From NCBI GenBank assembly GCA_946042285.1, contig CAMGDK010000001.1:1-41519 (forward strand): a stretch of DNA of 41,519 nucleotides, given 5' to 3'. The DNA is from an uncultured Clostridia bacterium (GTDB lineage: Bacteria > Bacillota > Clostridia > Oscillospirales > Acutalibacteraceae). The translations under genes and the position numbers were made by a program. This document shows positions 6,282 through 14,293 of this stretch, piece by piece. A model generated the notes under the pieces. It was not told the origin of the DNA and made no database searches. It saw only the letters and a program-made list of their open reading frames with translations. Each line of letters opens with the position of its first letter. Within the stretch, counting starts at the first letter, position 1.

Positions 6282-8648
6282 ATGCCAATGGTAGTTAAGG
6301 TTAGAGTTTCCGATATTGCTAAAGATTTTGGAAAGAATAACAAGGACATCATAAATATTCTCAGTGAGTATTGCGGAGAACCGGCTAAAAAGGCAAATAC
6401 GGTTCTTGAACCGAATGAGCTCGATATTTTGCTTGATAAGCTTACTGCTGATAACAGCGTAAAAAGCTTTGATGACTACTTTGCAGCAGGCAACACTGCA
6501 AGCAAGCAAAGCAAGGCAAAGGCAGAAAAGCCAAAGGAGAAGAAGCCGGAGAACAAGAAGCATCAAAATCAGGCTGCTATTCTTCAAATGGCAGAGCAGG
6601 CTGCAAAAAGAGCAGAGGAAAAGGCAAAGAAAAAGGCTAATCAGGCGCCTCAGGCAAGAACAAAGGGTGAGGCTCGCCGTGTAGATACTCGTGTTAACAC
6701 TGTTGATCTTGAAAAGTATAATCAAAAGTACGAGGATATTGCACCTGCTTCACAGATAAACGATTATCAAAAGAAGCAGAAGCTTAATCAAAAATCAAAG
6801 CAATACAGAAAGAAGAAGCCACAGGGCATGCACGCCCGCTCAAAGAAGGAGACGGAGGCACAGCGCCTTGCCCGTATTGCAGAGCAGAGAAAGAAGCAGC
6901 AAATCAAGATTACAATTCCGGATGAAATTACGGTTGGCGATCTTGCAAATCTTCTTCGTATGACTGCTACCGAGGTTATCAAAAAGCTCATGATGCTTGG
7001 CGTAATGGCAACTGTTAACGAGGTTATCGACTTTGACACAGCAGAGATTGTTGCTACCGAGCTTGGCGCAAAGGTTGAGCGTGAGGTTGTCGTTACTATC
7101 GAGGATCGTATTATCGAAGAGGAAATCGAGAACGACGAAAACGCAGTTCAAAGACCTCCTGTTGTATGTGTAATGGGCCATGTTGACCACGGTAAGACAT
7201 CAATCCTTGACGCTATCAGAGATACATCTGTTACATCGACAGAGGCAGGCGGAATTACTCAGGCAATCGGTGCTTATCAGGTTAAGGTTAACGGTGAAAC
7301 AATCACATTCCTTGACACACCGGGCCACGCAGCATTTACCGCCATGAGAGCAAGAGGTGCCATGGCAACCGATATTGCAGTGCTTGTTGTTGCAGCTGAT
7401 GACGGTATCATGCCGCAGACGGTTGAGGCTATCAATCATGCAAAGGCAGCAGGTGTTGAAATCATCGTTGCAATCAATAAGATGGATAAAGAGGGCGCAA
7501 ACCCTGACAGAATTATGCAGCAGCTTACAGAGCATGAGCTTGTTCCTGAGGAATGGGGCGGCGATGTTATCTGCGTTCCCGTATCTGCAAAGACCGGTAT
7601 GGGCATTGACAAGCTTCTTGAGACAGTTCTTCTCGTTGCCGAAATGGCAGAGCTTAAGGCTAATCCGGACAGATCGGCAAAGGGTGTCGTTATTGAGGCA
7701 AAGCTTGACAAGGGCAGAGGTCCCGTTGCAACACTTCTTGTTCAAAACGGCACTCTTAATGCAGGCGATATTCTTGTTGCCGGCACATCGGTAGGTAAGA
7801 TTAGAGCCATGACCGATTACAAGGGTAATCCCGTTACAAGTGCAGGTCCGTCTGTTCCTGTTGAGATTATGGGACTTGACAGTGCACCTATGAGCGGTGA
7901 TGAGTTCAATGCAGTTACAGATGAAAAGCTTGCAAGAGCGCTTGTTGAGCAGAGAAAGACTGCCGCAAAGGAAGAGGAGTTCAAGCTCTTCCAGAAGGTT
8001 ACTCTTGATACTCTCTTTGATACAATCCAAGAAGGACAGATGAAGGAGCTTAACATCATAATTAAGGCAGATGTTCAGGGCTCCGTTGAGGCTGTTAAGC
8101 AGTCACTTCTTAAGATTGAAAACGACGAGGTTAATGTAAAGATTGTTCACGGTGCAGTCGGTGCGGTTAATGAGAGTGATGTAATGCTTGCTTCCGCTTC
8201 AAATGCTATTATCGTTGCATTTGCTATCGGCGTAGATCAAATTGCTGCCGACAACGCACAGCGTGACGGTGTTGAAATTAAAACATATAACATTATTTAT
8301 GATGCAATTGAAGATATTGAAAGAGCTATGAGAGGCATGAGAGCGCCTAAATACCGTGATGTTGAAACAGGTGAGGTTGAGGTTAGAGAGGTTTACAAAA
8401 TCTCCTCTGCAGGTACTATTGCCGGTTCACTTGTTACAAGTGGTACAATTAAGCGCGACGGTAAGGTAAGACTTATCAGAAACGGTAAGCAGCTTGCCGA
8501 TGTTAAGCTTGCAAATCTCAAGCGCTTCAAGGACGAGGTTAAGGAGGTTTCTTCAGGCTACGAGTGCGGTATCAGTCTTGAGGGCTGGGACGACATTCAG
8601 GCAGGAGACATTCTTCAGGCTTATATTGTTGAGGAATACAGGGATTAG
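6282..8648 (+). CDS. infB: translation initiation factor IF-2
   Basis: IF-2 is the GTPase that places initiator tRNA on the 30S subunit. The 788-aa product has an N-terminal IF2-N helix bundle, a long Lys/Ala/Gln-rich linker (about residues 70-190), a second IF2-N domain, then the G domain with GHVDHGKT (about 299-306), DTPGH (about 345) and NKMD (about 400), followed by domains II-IV. AGGAGG at 6273-6278 is only 3 nt from ATG 6282 but 9 nt from ATG 6288, so translation may really begin at the second Met (786 aa, starting VVKVRVSDIAKDFG). Both share frame and function. Confidence 0.97.
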   Translation: MPMVVKVRVSDIAKDFGKNNKDIINILSEYCGEPAKKANTVLEPNELDILLDKLTADNSVKSFDDYFAAGNTASKQSKAKAEKPKEKKPENKKHQNQAAILQMAEQAAKRAEEKAKKKANQAPQARTKGEARRVDTRVNTVDLEKYNQKYEDIAPASQINDYQKKQKLNQKSKQYRKKKPQGMHARSKKETEAQRLARIAEQRKKQQIKITIPDEITVGDLANLLRMTATEVIKKLMMLGVMATVNEVIDFDTAEIVATELGAKVEREVVVTIEDRIIEEEIENDENAVQRPPVVCVMGHVDHGKTSILDAIRDTSVTSTEAGGITQAIGAYQVKVNGETITFLDTPGHAAFTAMRARGAMATDIAVLVVAADDGIMPQTVEAINHAKAAGVEIIVAINKMDKEGANPDRIMQQLTEHELVPEEWGGDVICVPVSAKTGMGIDKLLETVLLVAEMAELKANPDRSAKGVVIEAKLDKGRGPVATLLVQNGTLNAGDILVAGTSVGKIRAMTDYKGNPVTSAGPSVPVEIMGLDSAPMSGDEFNAVTDEKLARALVEQRKTAAKEEEFKLFQKVTLDTLFDTIQEGQMKELNIIIKADVQGSVEAVKQSLLKIENDEVNVKIVHGAVGAVNESDVMLASASNAIIVAFAIGVDQIAADNAQRDGVEIKTYNIIYDAIEDIERAMRGMRAPKYRDVETGEVEVREVYKISSAGTIAGSLVTSGTIKRDGKVRLIRNGKQLADVKLANLKRFKDEVKEVSSGYECGISLEGWDDIQAGDILQAYIVEEYRD

Positions 8649-8650
8649 TT

Positions 8651-8998
8651 ATGGCAGGTTTTCATATTGACAGAATAACTGAGGACATTAAAAGAGAGAT
8701 TATATCCATTATCAGAGAGCTAAAGGATCCGAGAATCAATCCAATGCTCACCGTAGTAAAGGTTGATGTCAGCGGTGATCTCAGCTATGCAAAGGTTTAT
8801 ATCAGTGCAATAGAAGGCATTGATGCTGCAAAGGAGTCTGTAAAGGGACTCACAAGTGCACAGGGTTATATCAGGAAGCAGCTTGGCTCAAGACTTCATT
8901 TAAGAAAGAGTCCCGAGTTAAAGTTTATTGCTGATGACTCTATCGTTAAGGGTATGGATTTATTTGATAAAATCAAGGAATTAAGCAATGAGAATTAG
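8651..8998 (+). CDS. rbfA: 30S ribosome-binding factor A
   Basis: RbfA is a KH-type RNA-binding protein that acts in late 16S rRNA/30S maturation. It has 115 aa, typical length, with the family's LKDPRI segment, VSGDLSYAKVYIS, and the C-terminal LHLRKSPELKFIADDS. It begins 2 nt after the infB stop and overlaps nrnA by 11 nt. Confidence 0.96.
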   Translation: MAGFHIDRITEDIKREIISIIRELKDPRINPMLTVVKVDVSGDLSYAKVYISAIEGIDAAKESVKGLTSAQGYIRKQLGSRLHLRKSPELKFIADDSIVKGMDLFDKIKELSNEN

Positions 8999-9926
8999 TG
9001 TTGACGAATGTGCAAGGCTTCTTAAGGAGCACGATAATATTTTGATATTGACTCACGCTCATCCGGATGGTGACACACTCGGCTGTGGCTTTGCACTTTG
9101 TCGTGCTCTTATGGAAATAGGTAAAATTTGCGCCGTAGTAAATTCGGACGAAATTCCAAAGAAGTACGACTATCTTTATAAAGATATTGCACCGATTACC
9201 TTTAAGCCGGAATATGTTGTTACAGTCGATGTAGCAACTCCGTCTCTTCTCGGTAAGTATGAAAATGAATATCATATTGACATGTGCATTGACCATCATG
9301 GCACAAATACAGAGTATTCGGATGTGTTACTGCTTGCCGATATGCCGGCAGCATGTCAGCTTATGTATGATGTAATATCGGCACTCGGCGTTGAAATCAA
9401 TAAGAATATTGCAAATTGTCTTTACACCGGTCTTTCTACGGACACCGGCTGCTTTAGATATGACTCAACAACCGCCGATACATTCAGGATTGCGGCTAAG
9501 CTTATCGATTGCGGTGCCGATAACGGTAAAATCAATCGTGCTATGTTTGAAACGAAGACAAAGACATACGCAAGACTTGAAAGGCTTGCGCTTGAGTCTA
9601 TGCGCTTTTATGAAAACGAAAAGGTTGCGGTTATTACTGTTACGCAGGAGATGTATCATCTCACCGGATCAAACGAGCAGGAGACAGAGGCTCTTGCTCC
9701 GCTTACAAGGCAGATTGAGGGCGTCGAGATCGGCATTACAATTCGTGAAAAGGAAGACGGCACCTGCAAGGCATCAATACGCACATTTGAAACCGTTAAT
9801 GCAGCAGAGCTTGCAAAATGCTTCGGCGGCGGCGGTCATGCACAGGCTGCGGCTTGTAAGTTCAATTGCACAGTGAAGGAAGCAAGAAGCCTTATTGTTG
9901 AAAGATGCAGGGAGATTCTTAAATGA
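8988..9926 (+). CDS. nrnA: DHH-family nanoRNase / 3'-phosphoadenosine 5'-phosphate phosphatase
   Basis: NrnA degrades oligoribonucleotides of a few bases to mononucleotides and in Bacillus also dephosphorylates pAp. The 312-aa product has the DHH-phosphatase metal motifs H23/H25/D27/D29 in THAHPDGDT, D81, and DHH at 102-104. The C-terminal DHHA1 domain has GGGGH at 280-284. Its place between rbfA and truB is the common Firmicutes location. It overlaps rbfA by 11 nt and truB by 4 nt (ATGA). Confidence 0.93.
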   Translation: MRISVDECARLLKEHDNILILTHAHPDGDTLGCGFALCRALMEIGKICAVVNSDEIPKKYDYLYKDIAPITFKPEYVVTVDVATPSLLGKYENEYHIDMCIDHHGTNTEYSDVLLLADMPAACQLMYDVISALGVEINKNIANCLYTGLSTDTGCFRYDSTTADTFRIAAKLIDCGADNGKINRAMFETKTKTYARLERLALESMRFYENEKVAVITVTQEMYHLTGSNEQETEALAPLTRQIEGVEIGITIREKEDGTCKASIRTFETVNAAELAKCFGGGGHAQAAACKFNCTVKEARSLIVERCREILK

Positions 9927-10831
9927 CGGGAATTATCTGCATAAATAAGGAAAAGGATATAACGTCGTTTGGTGTTGTTGCAAGGGTGAGAGGCATAACT
10001 CGAGAGAAAAAAGCCGGTCACACAGGTACTCTTGATCCAATGGCTACCGGTGTACTTCCGATTATGCTTGGCGGAGCTACAAGGTTCCTTGAATATTTGC
10101 CGGACAGTGATAAGGGCTACCGTGCAGGATTTTTGCTCGGCAAAACAACCGACACGCTTGATATTACCGGCACTGTAATGAGTGAGAAATCGGTCAACGC
10201 AGGTATTGACGATATCGAGAATGCTCTTAAAGGCTTTAGAGGAACGATTGAGCAGGTTCCCCCAATGTACTCTGCCGTAAGCGTTGACGGCAACAGGCTT
10301 TACGACCTTGCCAGAAGGGGTGAGGTTATTGAGCGTAAATCACGACAGGTTGAGATTAAAAGGCTTGAACTTTGCACAGAGCTTTGTGAGCCTGATAAAA
10401 ATGAGTATGTAATTGATGTCGTATGCTCAAAGGGGACTTATATAAGAACGCTTATTGACGACATCGGCACCGTGCTTGGATGCGGTGCGGTTATGACAGA
10501 GCTTGAGCGTACTCTTGCCATGGGATTTACTCTTGATGATTGCACAACTGTCAGTGAGCTTCAGTCAAGAAAGGATAACGAGCAGGGATTTGATGATTTG
10601 CTTGTCGATGTTGAAGAAATCCTTGCGCCATACGACAGTGTATTTGTGTCCGAAGCGCAGGCAAGGCGCTTTTCAAACGGCGGCGCTCTTGATTTGGGCA
10701 GGATTAGGAAAAAGCTTACCGACGGCATTTACAGGGTTTATTCTTCAAACGGTGTGTTTCTCGGCTTAGGCGAGTGCTGCTGCGAAAGGAATGAGCTTGG
10801 CGTAAAAAGACTATTAGTCAGACGAGATTAG
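9923..10831 (+). CDS. truB: tRNA pseudouridine(55) synthase
   Basis: TruB converts U55 in the T-loop of tRNAs to pseudouridine. The 302-aa product has the catalytic motif GHTGTLDPMATG with nucleophile D38, the PPMYSAV segment, and KGTYIRTL. Length is normal. It overlaps nrnA by ATGA and is followed by ribF after 3 nt, the typical truB-ribF pairing. Confidence 0.96.
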   Translation: MTGIICINKEKDITSFGVVARVRGITREKKAGHTGTLDPMATGVLPIMLGGATRFLEYLPDSDKGYRAGFLLGKTTDTLDITGTVMSEKSVNAGIDDIENALKGFRGTIEQVPPMYSAVSVDGNRLYDLARRGEVIERKSRQVEIKRLELCTELCEPDKNEYVIDVVCSKGTYIRTLIDDIGTVLGCGAVMTELERTLAMGFTLDDCTTVSELQSRKDNEQGFDDLLVDVEEILAPYDSVFVSEAQARRFSNGGALDLGRIRKKLTDGIYRVYSSNGVFLGLGECCCERNELGVKRLLVRRD

Positions 10832-10834
10832 TTT

Positions 10835-11650
10835 ATGAGTATTATTGAAGATAAAAAAAGAAAAGCAGTTGCACTCGGCGATTTTGACGGTATGCATCGC
10901 GCTCACAAAACAGTAATAACCGGTGCGCAGGATGTTACAATTTATTCTGTAAACAATTCATTTTCGCTTTTGCAAAAAAGCATCTTTGAGGAGCGCTATC
11001 CAAACACCGTGTTTGCAGATTTTGATGAAATCAAGGATATGGATGGCGAGGAATTTATTAACAGTATTTTGATAGATAAGTTTCATGCCGGTGTTGTGCT
11101 TTGCGGATTTAATTTCAGGTTTGGCAAAAATGCAGGCTGGTCTGCGCTTGATATGAGAAAATATCTTGAGAAAAAGGATGTTTGGGTTAGAATACTCGAA
11201 CACCTCGACTTTGAAGATATGCCTATTTCATCAACAAGAATCAGGACAGAGGTTGCATCGGGCAATATTCAAAAGGCAAACGAAATGCTCGGATACAATT
11301 TTACCTTTGAATCACCTGTTATTGAGGGCGACAAAAGAGGCAGAACTATCGGCTTCCCGACTGTTAACCAGCATCTGCCAAAGGGACTTGTTGTGCCGAA
11401 ATACGGTGTTTATGAAAGCAGGGCGTTTATTAACGGCAAGGAGTATAAGGCGTTTACAAATATCGGTGTCAGACCGACATGGAGAGTCGATACTCCGCTT
11501 TCGGAGACTCACATATTCGATTACAACGGTGACCTTTACGGTCAGGTGCTTAGAATTGAGCTTGTTAGGTACTTAAGAGAAGAAAAGGAATTTTCATCAG
11601 TTGATGAATTGAAGAAGCAGTTAGATTATGATAAAAGCAGTATTATTTGA
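10835..11650 (+). CDS. ribF: bifunctional riboflavin kinase / FMN adenylyltransferase, shortened
   Basis: RibF phosphorylates riboflavin to FMN and adenylates FMN to FAD. The C-terminal kinase domain looks intact: RGRTIGFPTVN (T176, N178) and ETHIFDYNGDLYG with its catalytic Glu. The N-terminal nucleotidyltransferase domain is unusual. The nucleotide motif reads GDFDGMHRAH (H21, H24) instead of GNFDGVHxGH, and the region that normally carries TFxPHP and the LT-EEK helix is compressed by about 20-30 residues. ISSTRIR is kept. Total length is 271 aa against about 310-316. FMN-kinase activity is likely; adenylyltransferase activity is uncertain. It overlaps the HAD gene by 23 nt. Confidence 0.88.
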   Translation: MSIIEDKKRKAVALGDFDGMHRAHKTVITGAQDVTIYSVNNSFSLLQKSIFEERYPNTVFADFDEIKDMDGEEFINSILIDKFHAGVVLCGFNFRFGKNAGWSALDMRKYLEKKDVWVRILEHLDFEDMPISSTRIRTEVASGNIQKANEMLGYNFTFESPVIEGDKRGRTIGFPTVNQHLPKGLVVPKYGVYESRAFINGKEYKAFTNIGVRPTWRVDTPLSETHIFDYNGDLYGQVLRIELVRYLREEKEFSSVDELKKQLDYDKSSII

Positions 11651-12308
11651 TTTTGACGAAACTCTTCAGGACAGAACCGAAGCGTTTGAAAAATATATGG
11701 ACACCTTCTTTTCGGAGTTCTTTCCTGAATTGAATGGCGATGAGCTCGAAAAAAGAAAAGAGGAAATGCGCATAACGGGCAACGGCGGATATGTTCTTCA
11801 TAACGGATATGCCTCTCGAGACGAATGGTACGAGGATTTGGCAAAGCGTTGGAATTGGAAGGATGCTCCGTCGGGTGAGGAGTTAACCTTGCATTACGAT
11901 AAAAAATTCGGCGACCACAACGTGATTTTTCCAAATTCCGAGAAATTACTCAAGGAGCTTAAAAGCAGAGGATATATCACAGGCGTTATCACAAACGGAC
12001 CGTCAATGCTTCAAAATCATAAGATGGATACAAGCGGACTTCGACCGTATTGCGATATTGTTGTCGTGAGCGGTGACGTCGGTGTTCATAAGCCGGATCC
12101 GCAGCTGTTTGTTTACACTGCCGAAAAGCTTGGACTTCCGACAGGCGAATGTGCCTATGTCGGTGACCATCCAATCAATGATATTCAGGGCGCACTCGAA
12201 GCAGGTATGAAGGCAATTAGGATGAATCACGGCTGGTTTAAAGACCAGGATTTGAGAGAAGATGTGCCTGTAATTGAAGATATTATTGATGTTTTAAAAT
12301 ATGTATAA
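11628..12308 (+). CDS. HAD-superfamily hydrolase (subfamily IA phosphatase)
   Basis: This 226-aa cytoplasmic phosphatase has all four HAD motifs: DFDET (D8, D10), TNG, the HKPDP lysine, and GDHPINDI. The cap between motifs I and II is helical (class C1). The substrate cannot be read from sequence; family members hydrolyse FMN, sugar phosphates, phosphoglycolate or nucleotides. The 23-nt overlap with ribF suggests translational coupling and would fit a flavin-related phosphate ester, but that is inference from context. It is the last gene of the operon begun at rimP. Confidence 0.88.
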   Translation: MIKAVLFDFDETLQDRTEAFEKYMDTFFSEFFPELNGDELEKRKEEMRITGNGGYVLHNGYASRDEWYEDLAKRWNWKDAPSGEELTLHYDKKFGDHNVIFPNSEKLLKELKSRGYITGVITNGPSMLQNHKMDTSGLRPYCDIVVVSGDVGVHKPDPQLFVYTAEKLGLPTGECAYVGDHPINDIQGALEAGMKAIRMNHGWFKDQDLREDVPVIEDIIDVLKYV

Positions 12309-12318
12309 AAGATAAAAT

Positions 12319-12358
12319 GTCCTTGCTAAACTTTTTCTTGACATAGTAAGGGCTTTTT
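12319..12358 (+). terminator. terminator of the rimP-HAD operon, interleaved with the rpsF promoter
   Basis: A 10-bp stem (12319-12328 with 12344-12353, two wobble pairs) closes a 15-nt loop and is followed by five T (12354-12358). The next promoter's -35 box lies inside the loop and its spacer contains the 3' stem and the T run. Confidence 0.65.
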
Positions 12359-12366
12359 GTTATAAT
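12338..12366 (+). promoter_or_regulatory. consensus sigma-A promoter of rpsF-ssb-rpsR
   Basis: TTGACA (12338-12343), a 17-nt spacer and TATAAT (12361-12366) are a full match to the consensus. Expected transcription start is near 12373, giving a leader of about 74 nt before rpsF. Confidence 0.9.
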
Positions 12367-12373
12367 ATCAAAG

Positions 12374-12418
12374 CCTTGACAAGTCAAGGTAATCCTTGTC
12401 TGTACAAAAGGTACAGAC
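12374..12418 (+). promoter_or_regulatory. rpsF leader with two hairpins
   Basis: CCTTGAC/GTCAAGG (12374-12389) and GTCTGTAC/GTACAGAC (12398-12405 with 12411-12418, loop AAAAG) are two short perfect stems in the leader. Neither has a T run, so they are not terminators. In several bacteria the S6:S18 complex represses this operon through an rpsF leader; whether these stems form that site is not certain. AAAGGAGGTG follows before the start codon. Confidence 0.55.
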
Positions 12419-12446
12419 CATAATGTCCAAAAGGAGGTGCTAAAGA

Positions 12447-12737
12447 ATGGCATTAAGAAATTACGAAATCGTATTAGTTTTCTCTGTTGCTAACGGAGAC
12501 GAGGCTGTTGAAGGTCTTAAGAAGAAGTTTACTGATCTCATCAGCAAGAATGGCACTCTTGGCGAAGTTGAAGAGTGGGGCAAGCGTAAGCTCGCATATC
12601 CAATCAACTACGAAAAGGAAGGCTATTACATCGTTGTAAACTTCACCTGCGACGAAGATTTCCCTGCAGAGCTTGACCGTGTAATTAACATTACAGACGG
12701 CGTTCTTCGTTCAATGATCGTTGCTAAAGGCGAGTAA
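12447..12737 (+). CDS. rpsF: 30S ribosomal protein S6
   Basis: S6 is a primary-assembly partner of S18 in the 30S platform. It has 96 aa with the typical LRNYEIVLVF opening, GKRKLAYPINYEKEGYYIVVNF in the middle and a short C-terminus. AAAGGAGGTG lies just upstream. First gene of the rpsF-ssb-rpsR operon. Confidence 0.97.
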   Translation: MALRNYEIVLVFSVANGDEAVEGLKKKFTDLISKNGTLGEVEEWGKRKLAYPINYEKEGYYIVVNFTCDEDFPAELDRVINITDGVLRSMIVAKGE

Positions 12738-12752
12738 TCGGAGGGATAACTT

Positions 12753-13184
12753 ATGATCAATATGGTTGCACTTATGGGCAGACTCACTTATGATCCTGAG
12801 CTTCGTACAACTCCTCAAGGTACTTCTGTAATTCGCTTTCAGGTTGCTTGTGACAGGAATTTCCAAAAAGCAGGTGCTGAAAGACAGGCAGATTTCATTG
12901 ACTGTGTTGCATGGAGGCAGACAGCGGAGTTCATCTCACGCTATTTTCATAAGGGCTCAATGATTGCCGTTGAGGGTACAATTCAAACAAGTAATTATAC
13001 CGACAAGGACGGCAATAACAGAAAGCAGGTAGAGGTTCTTGCCAACAATGTATCCTTCTGCGGCTCAAAGGCAGAGAGCGGTACTGTAAATCCTGCATTC
13101 ACACAGCCTGCACCAAGCTATGCAAGTGCTGACAATTCTGATTTTGAAGAGATTGTCGATGACGACGATGATTTACCATTTTAA
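12753..13184 (+). CDS. ssb: single-stranded DNA-binding protein
   Basis: SSB coats single-stranded DNA in replication and repair and recruits partners through its acidic tip. The 143-aa product has an N-terminal OB fold (MINMVALMGRLTYDPELR, DFIDCVAWRQTAEF), a short Pro/Ser/Ala linker, and a C-terminal tip DDDDDLPF that fits the conserved partner-binding tail. Length is on the short side of SsbA. CGGAGGG precedes the ATG. Confidence 0.96.
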   Translation: MINMVALMGRLTYDPELRTTPQGTSVIRFQVACDRNFQKAGAERQADFIDCVAWRQTAEFISRYFHKGSMIAVEGTIQTSNYTDKDGNNRKQVEVLANNVSFCGSKAESGTVNPAFTQPAPSYASADNSDFEEIVDDDDDLPF

Positions 13185-13199
13185 AGGAGGAAACTAACT

Positions 13200-13445
13200 A
13201 TGGCATATAGTAATAATAGAGCCGGCGGCCCTCGCAAAGGTCGCAAAAAGGTTTGCGTTTTCTGTGTAGAAAAGGTTGAGGAAATCGACTACAAGGATAT
13301 TACAAGACTTAAGAGATTTGTTTCAGAAAGAGCAAAGATTCTCCCACGCCGTGTAACAGGTACTTGTGCAAAGCATCAGAGAGAGCTTACCACAGCTATT
13401 AAGAGAGCAAGACATGTAGCTCTTCTCCCTTACACAGCAGACTAA
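13200..13445 (+). CDS. rpsR: 30S ribosomal protein S18
   Basis: S18 pairs with S6 on the 30S platform. The 81-aa product has the conserved DYKDITRLKRFVSERAKI core and the CAKHQREL C-terminal segment. A CVFC pair and CAKH suggest the zinc-binding (C+) form. AAAGGAGG is upstream. Last gene of the operon, followed by a strong terminator. Confidence 0.97.
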   Translation: MAYSNNRAGGPRKGRKKVCVFCVEKVEEIDYKDITRLKRFVSERAKILPRRVTGTCAKHQRELTTAIKRARHVALLPYTAD

Positions 13446-13452
13446 TAATATT

Positions 13453-13486
13453 AAAGCTGATTCGCTATTGCGAATCAGCTTTTTTT
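13453..13486 (+). terminator. strong intrinsic terminator after rpsR
   Basis: A perfect 13-bp stem (13453-13465 with 13470-13482) closes a TATT loop and continues into a T run to 13486. It separates two convergent transcripts; the A-rich left side gives weaker termination for the minus-strand unit. Confidence 0.9.
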
Positions 13487-13489
13487 GTC

Positions 13490-13942
13490 TTATTCTTCAA
13501 TTTGATTTAATTCATCAATCAGCTTATCTACCTGACCTTCACCGAAAATTCTTATTCCGTGTTCGTAGAATAGCTGAGCGGTAATTCCGTTGCCGTTTGT
13601 AAGTGCACCGCTGAAGGTGCCGTCATAAATTGTGCCGAAGCCGCAGCTTGGACTGCGCTCTTTAAGAATCGCAAATTGACACGCGTTTTCCTCTGCAACA
13701 TAAAGTGCTTTTTCTGCACCGTCTGCAAATTCCTTGCTTAAGTCAACTCCGTCCTTAGAGTAAACCTTGCCGTCCTTGATTTCACTCGGCACTCTCGGTA
13801 TGGGTAATCCTGCAAAGCATTCGGGGCAAATCGGTATCAGCTTGTACCTATCTCCCAATGCAAGCACATCCTCGTTTTTGTTGTTGCCTGCGTTGTATTT
13901 GCAGTTTTCGCCGAGAAGACATGCACTGACTGCTATTTTCAT
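13490..13942 (-). CDS. DUF523 family protein, TudS-like
   Basis: This 150-aa cytoplasmic protein belongs to DUF523. The characterised member TudS is a [4Fe-4S] 2-thiouracil desulfidase using three conserved cysteines. Here C8 (SACLLG), C39 or C42 (ICPEC) and C100 (SPSCG) match the cluster positions, and the family ERSPSCG motif is intact. Length is typical of single-domain members. Function as a thiopyrimidine desulfurase is possible but unproven; most DUF523 proteins are uncharacterised. It overlaps the upstream small membrane-protein gene by 4 nt (ATGA), so the two form an operon. Confidence 0.85.
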   Translation of the reverse strand: MKIAVSACLLGENCKYNAGNNKNEDVLALGDRYKLIPICPECFAGLPIPRVPSEIKDGKVYSKDGVDLSKEFADGAEKALYVAEENACQFAILKERSPSCGFGTIYDGTFSGALTNGNGITAQLFYEHGIRIFGEGQVDKLIDELNQIEE

Positions 13943-14127
13943 TTTCCTCTCCTCCTGCTTATCAAAACAAAAATCGTAATTATAAAAATGATGAGTATTA
14001 CGGCAAAGAATAAAGAAAGCCCTCTGCCGACAAACGGAATGTGTGACGATATACCGATAAATCCTATGATAATCAACATTCCCGTAACAAAAAGTAAAAT
14101 TATAAGTGCGATTTTTTTGTTGCTCAT
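13939..14127 (-). CDS. small membrane protein, two predicted helices
   Basis: I do not recognise this 62-aa protein. It has a short basic start (MSNKK), a hydrophobic helix of about 22 residues, a short SSHIPFVGRG loop, a second helix of about 21 residues, and a basic SRRRGK tail, so both ends probably face the cytoplasm. The ATG at 14127 is preceded by AAGGTGAT, which rules out the longer reading from TTG 14163. It is co-transcribed with the DUF523 gene (4-nt overlap). Confidence 0.7.
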   Translation of the reverse strand: MSNKKIALIILLFVTGMLIIIGFIGISSHIPFVGRGLSLFFAVILIIFIITIFVLISRRRGK

Positions 14128-14192
14128 ATTATCACCTTGCTTAATTTTAACACAAAGCCGCAAAATAGTCTATATAAAAATACATCTAAAAA

Positions 14193-14220
14193 ATTGTAAA
14201 ATATTAAAATTTGGTGTCAA
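14193..14220 (-). promoter_or_regulatory. promoter of the DUF523 operon
   Basis: On the minus strand TTGACA (14220-14215) and TACAAT (14198-14193) are 16 nt apart. The expected start near 14186 leaves a leader of about 60 nt. Confidence 0.65.
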
Positions 14221-14234
14221 AATCAAAATGAATG

Positions 14235-14263
14235 TTGCATATTTTGCTCTTATGTAATAATAT
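14235..14263 (+). promoter_or_regulatory. promoter of xpt
   Basis: TTGCAT (14235-14240), a 17-nt spacer and TAATAT (14258-14263) precede xpt by 30 nt. The leader is therefore only about 20-25 nt, too short for a purine riboswitch. The minus-strand promoter's -35 box lies 14 bp away. Confidence 0.6.
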
Positions 14264-14293
14264 ATATGTAACTTAAAATGGTGGTATAGTATT

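Noticed and set aside
7200..8030. A 276-codon open frame on the minus strand inside infB
   Set aside because: It lies wholly opposite the IF-2 GTPase domain, has a Cys/Leu/Asn-rich composition unlike a real protein, and has no ribosome binding site. It is a by-product of infB codon use.
14264..14293. A purine riboswitch before xpt
   Set aside because: The leader is too short and no aptamer core sequences are present in the gap upstream either.
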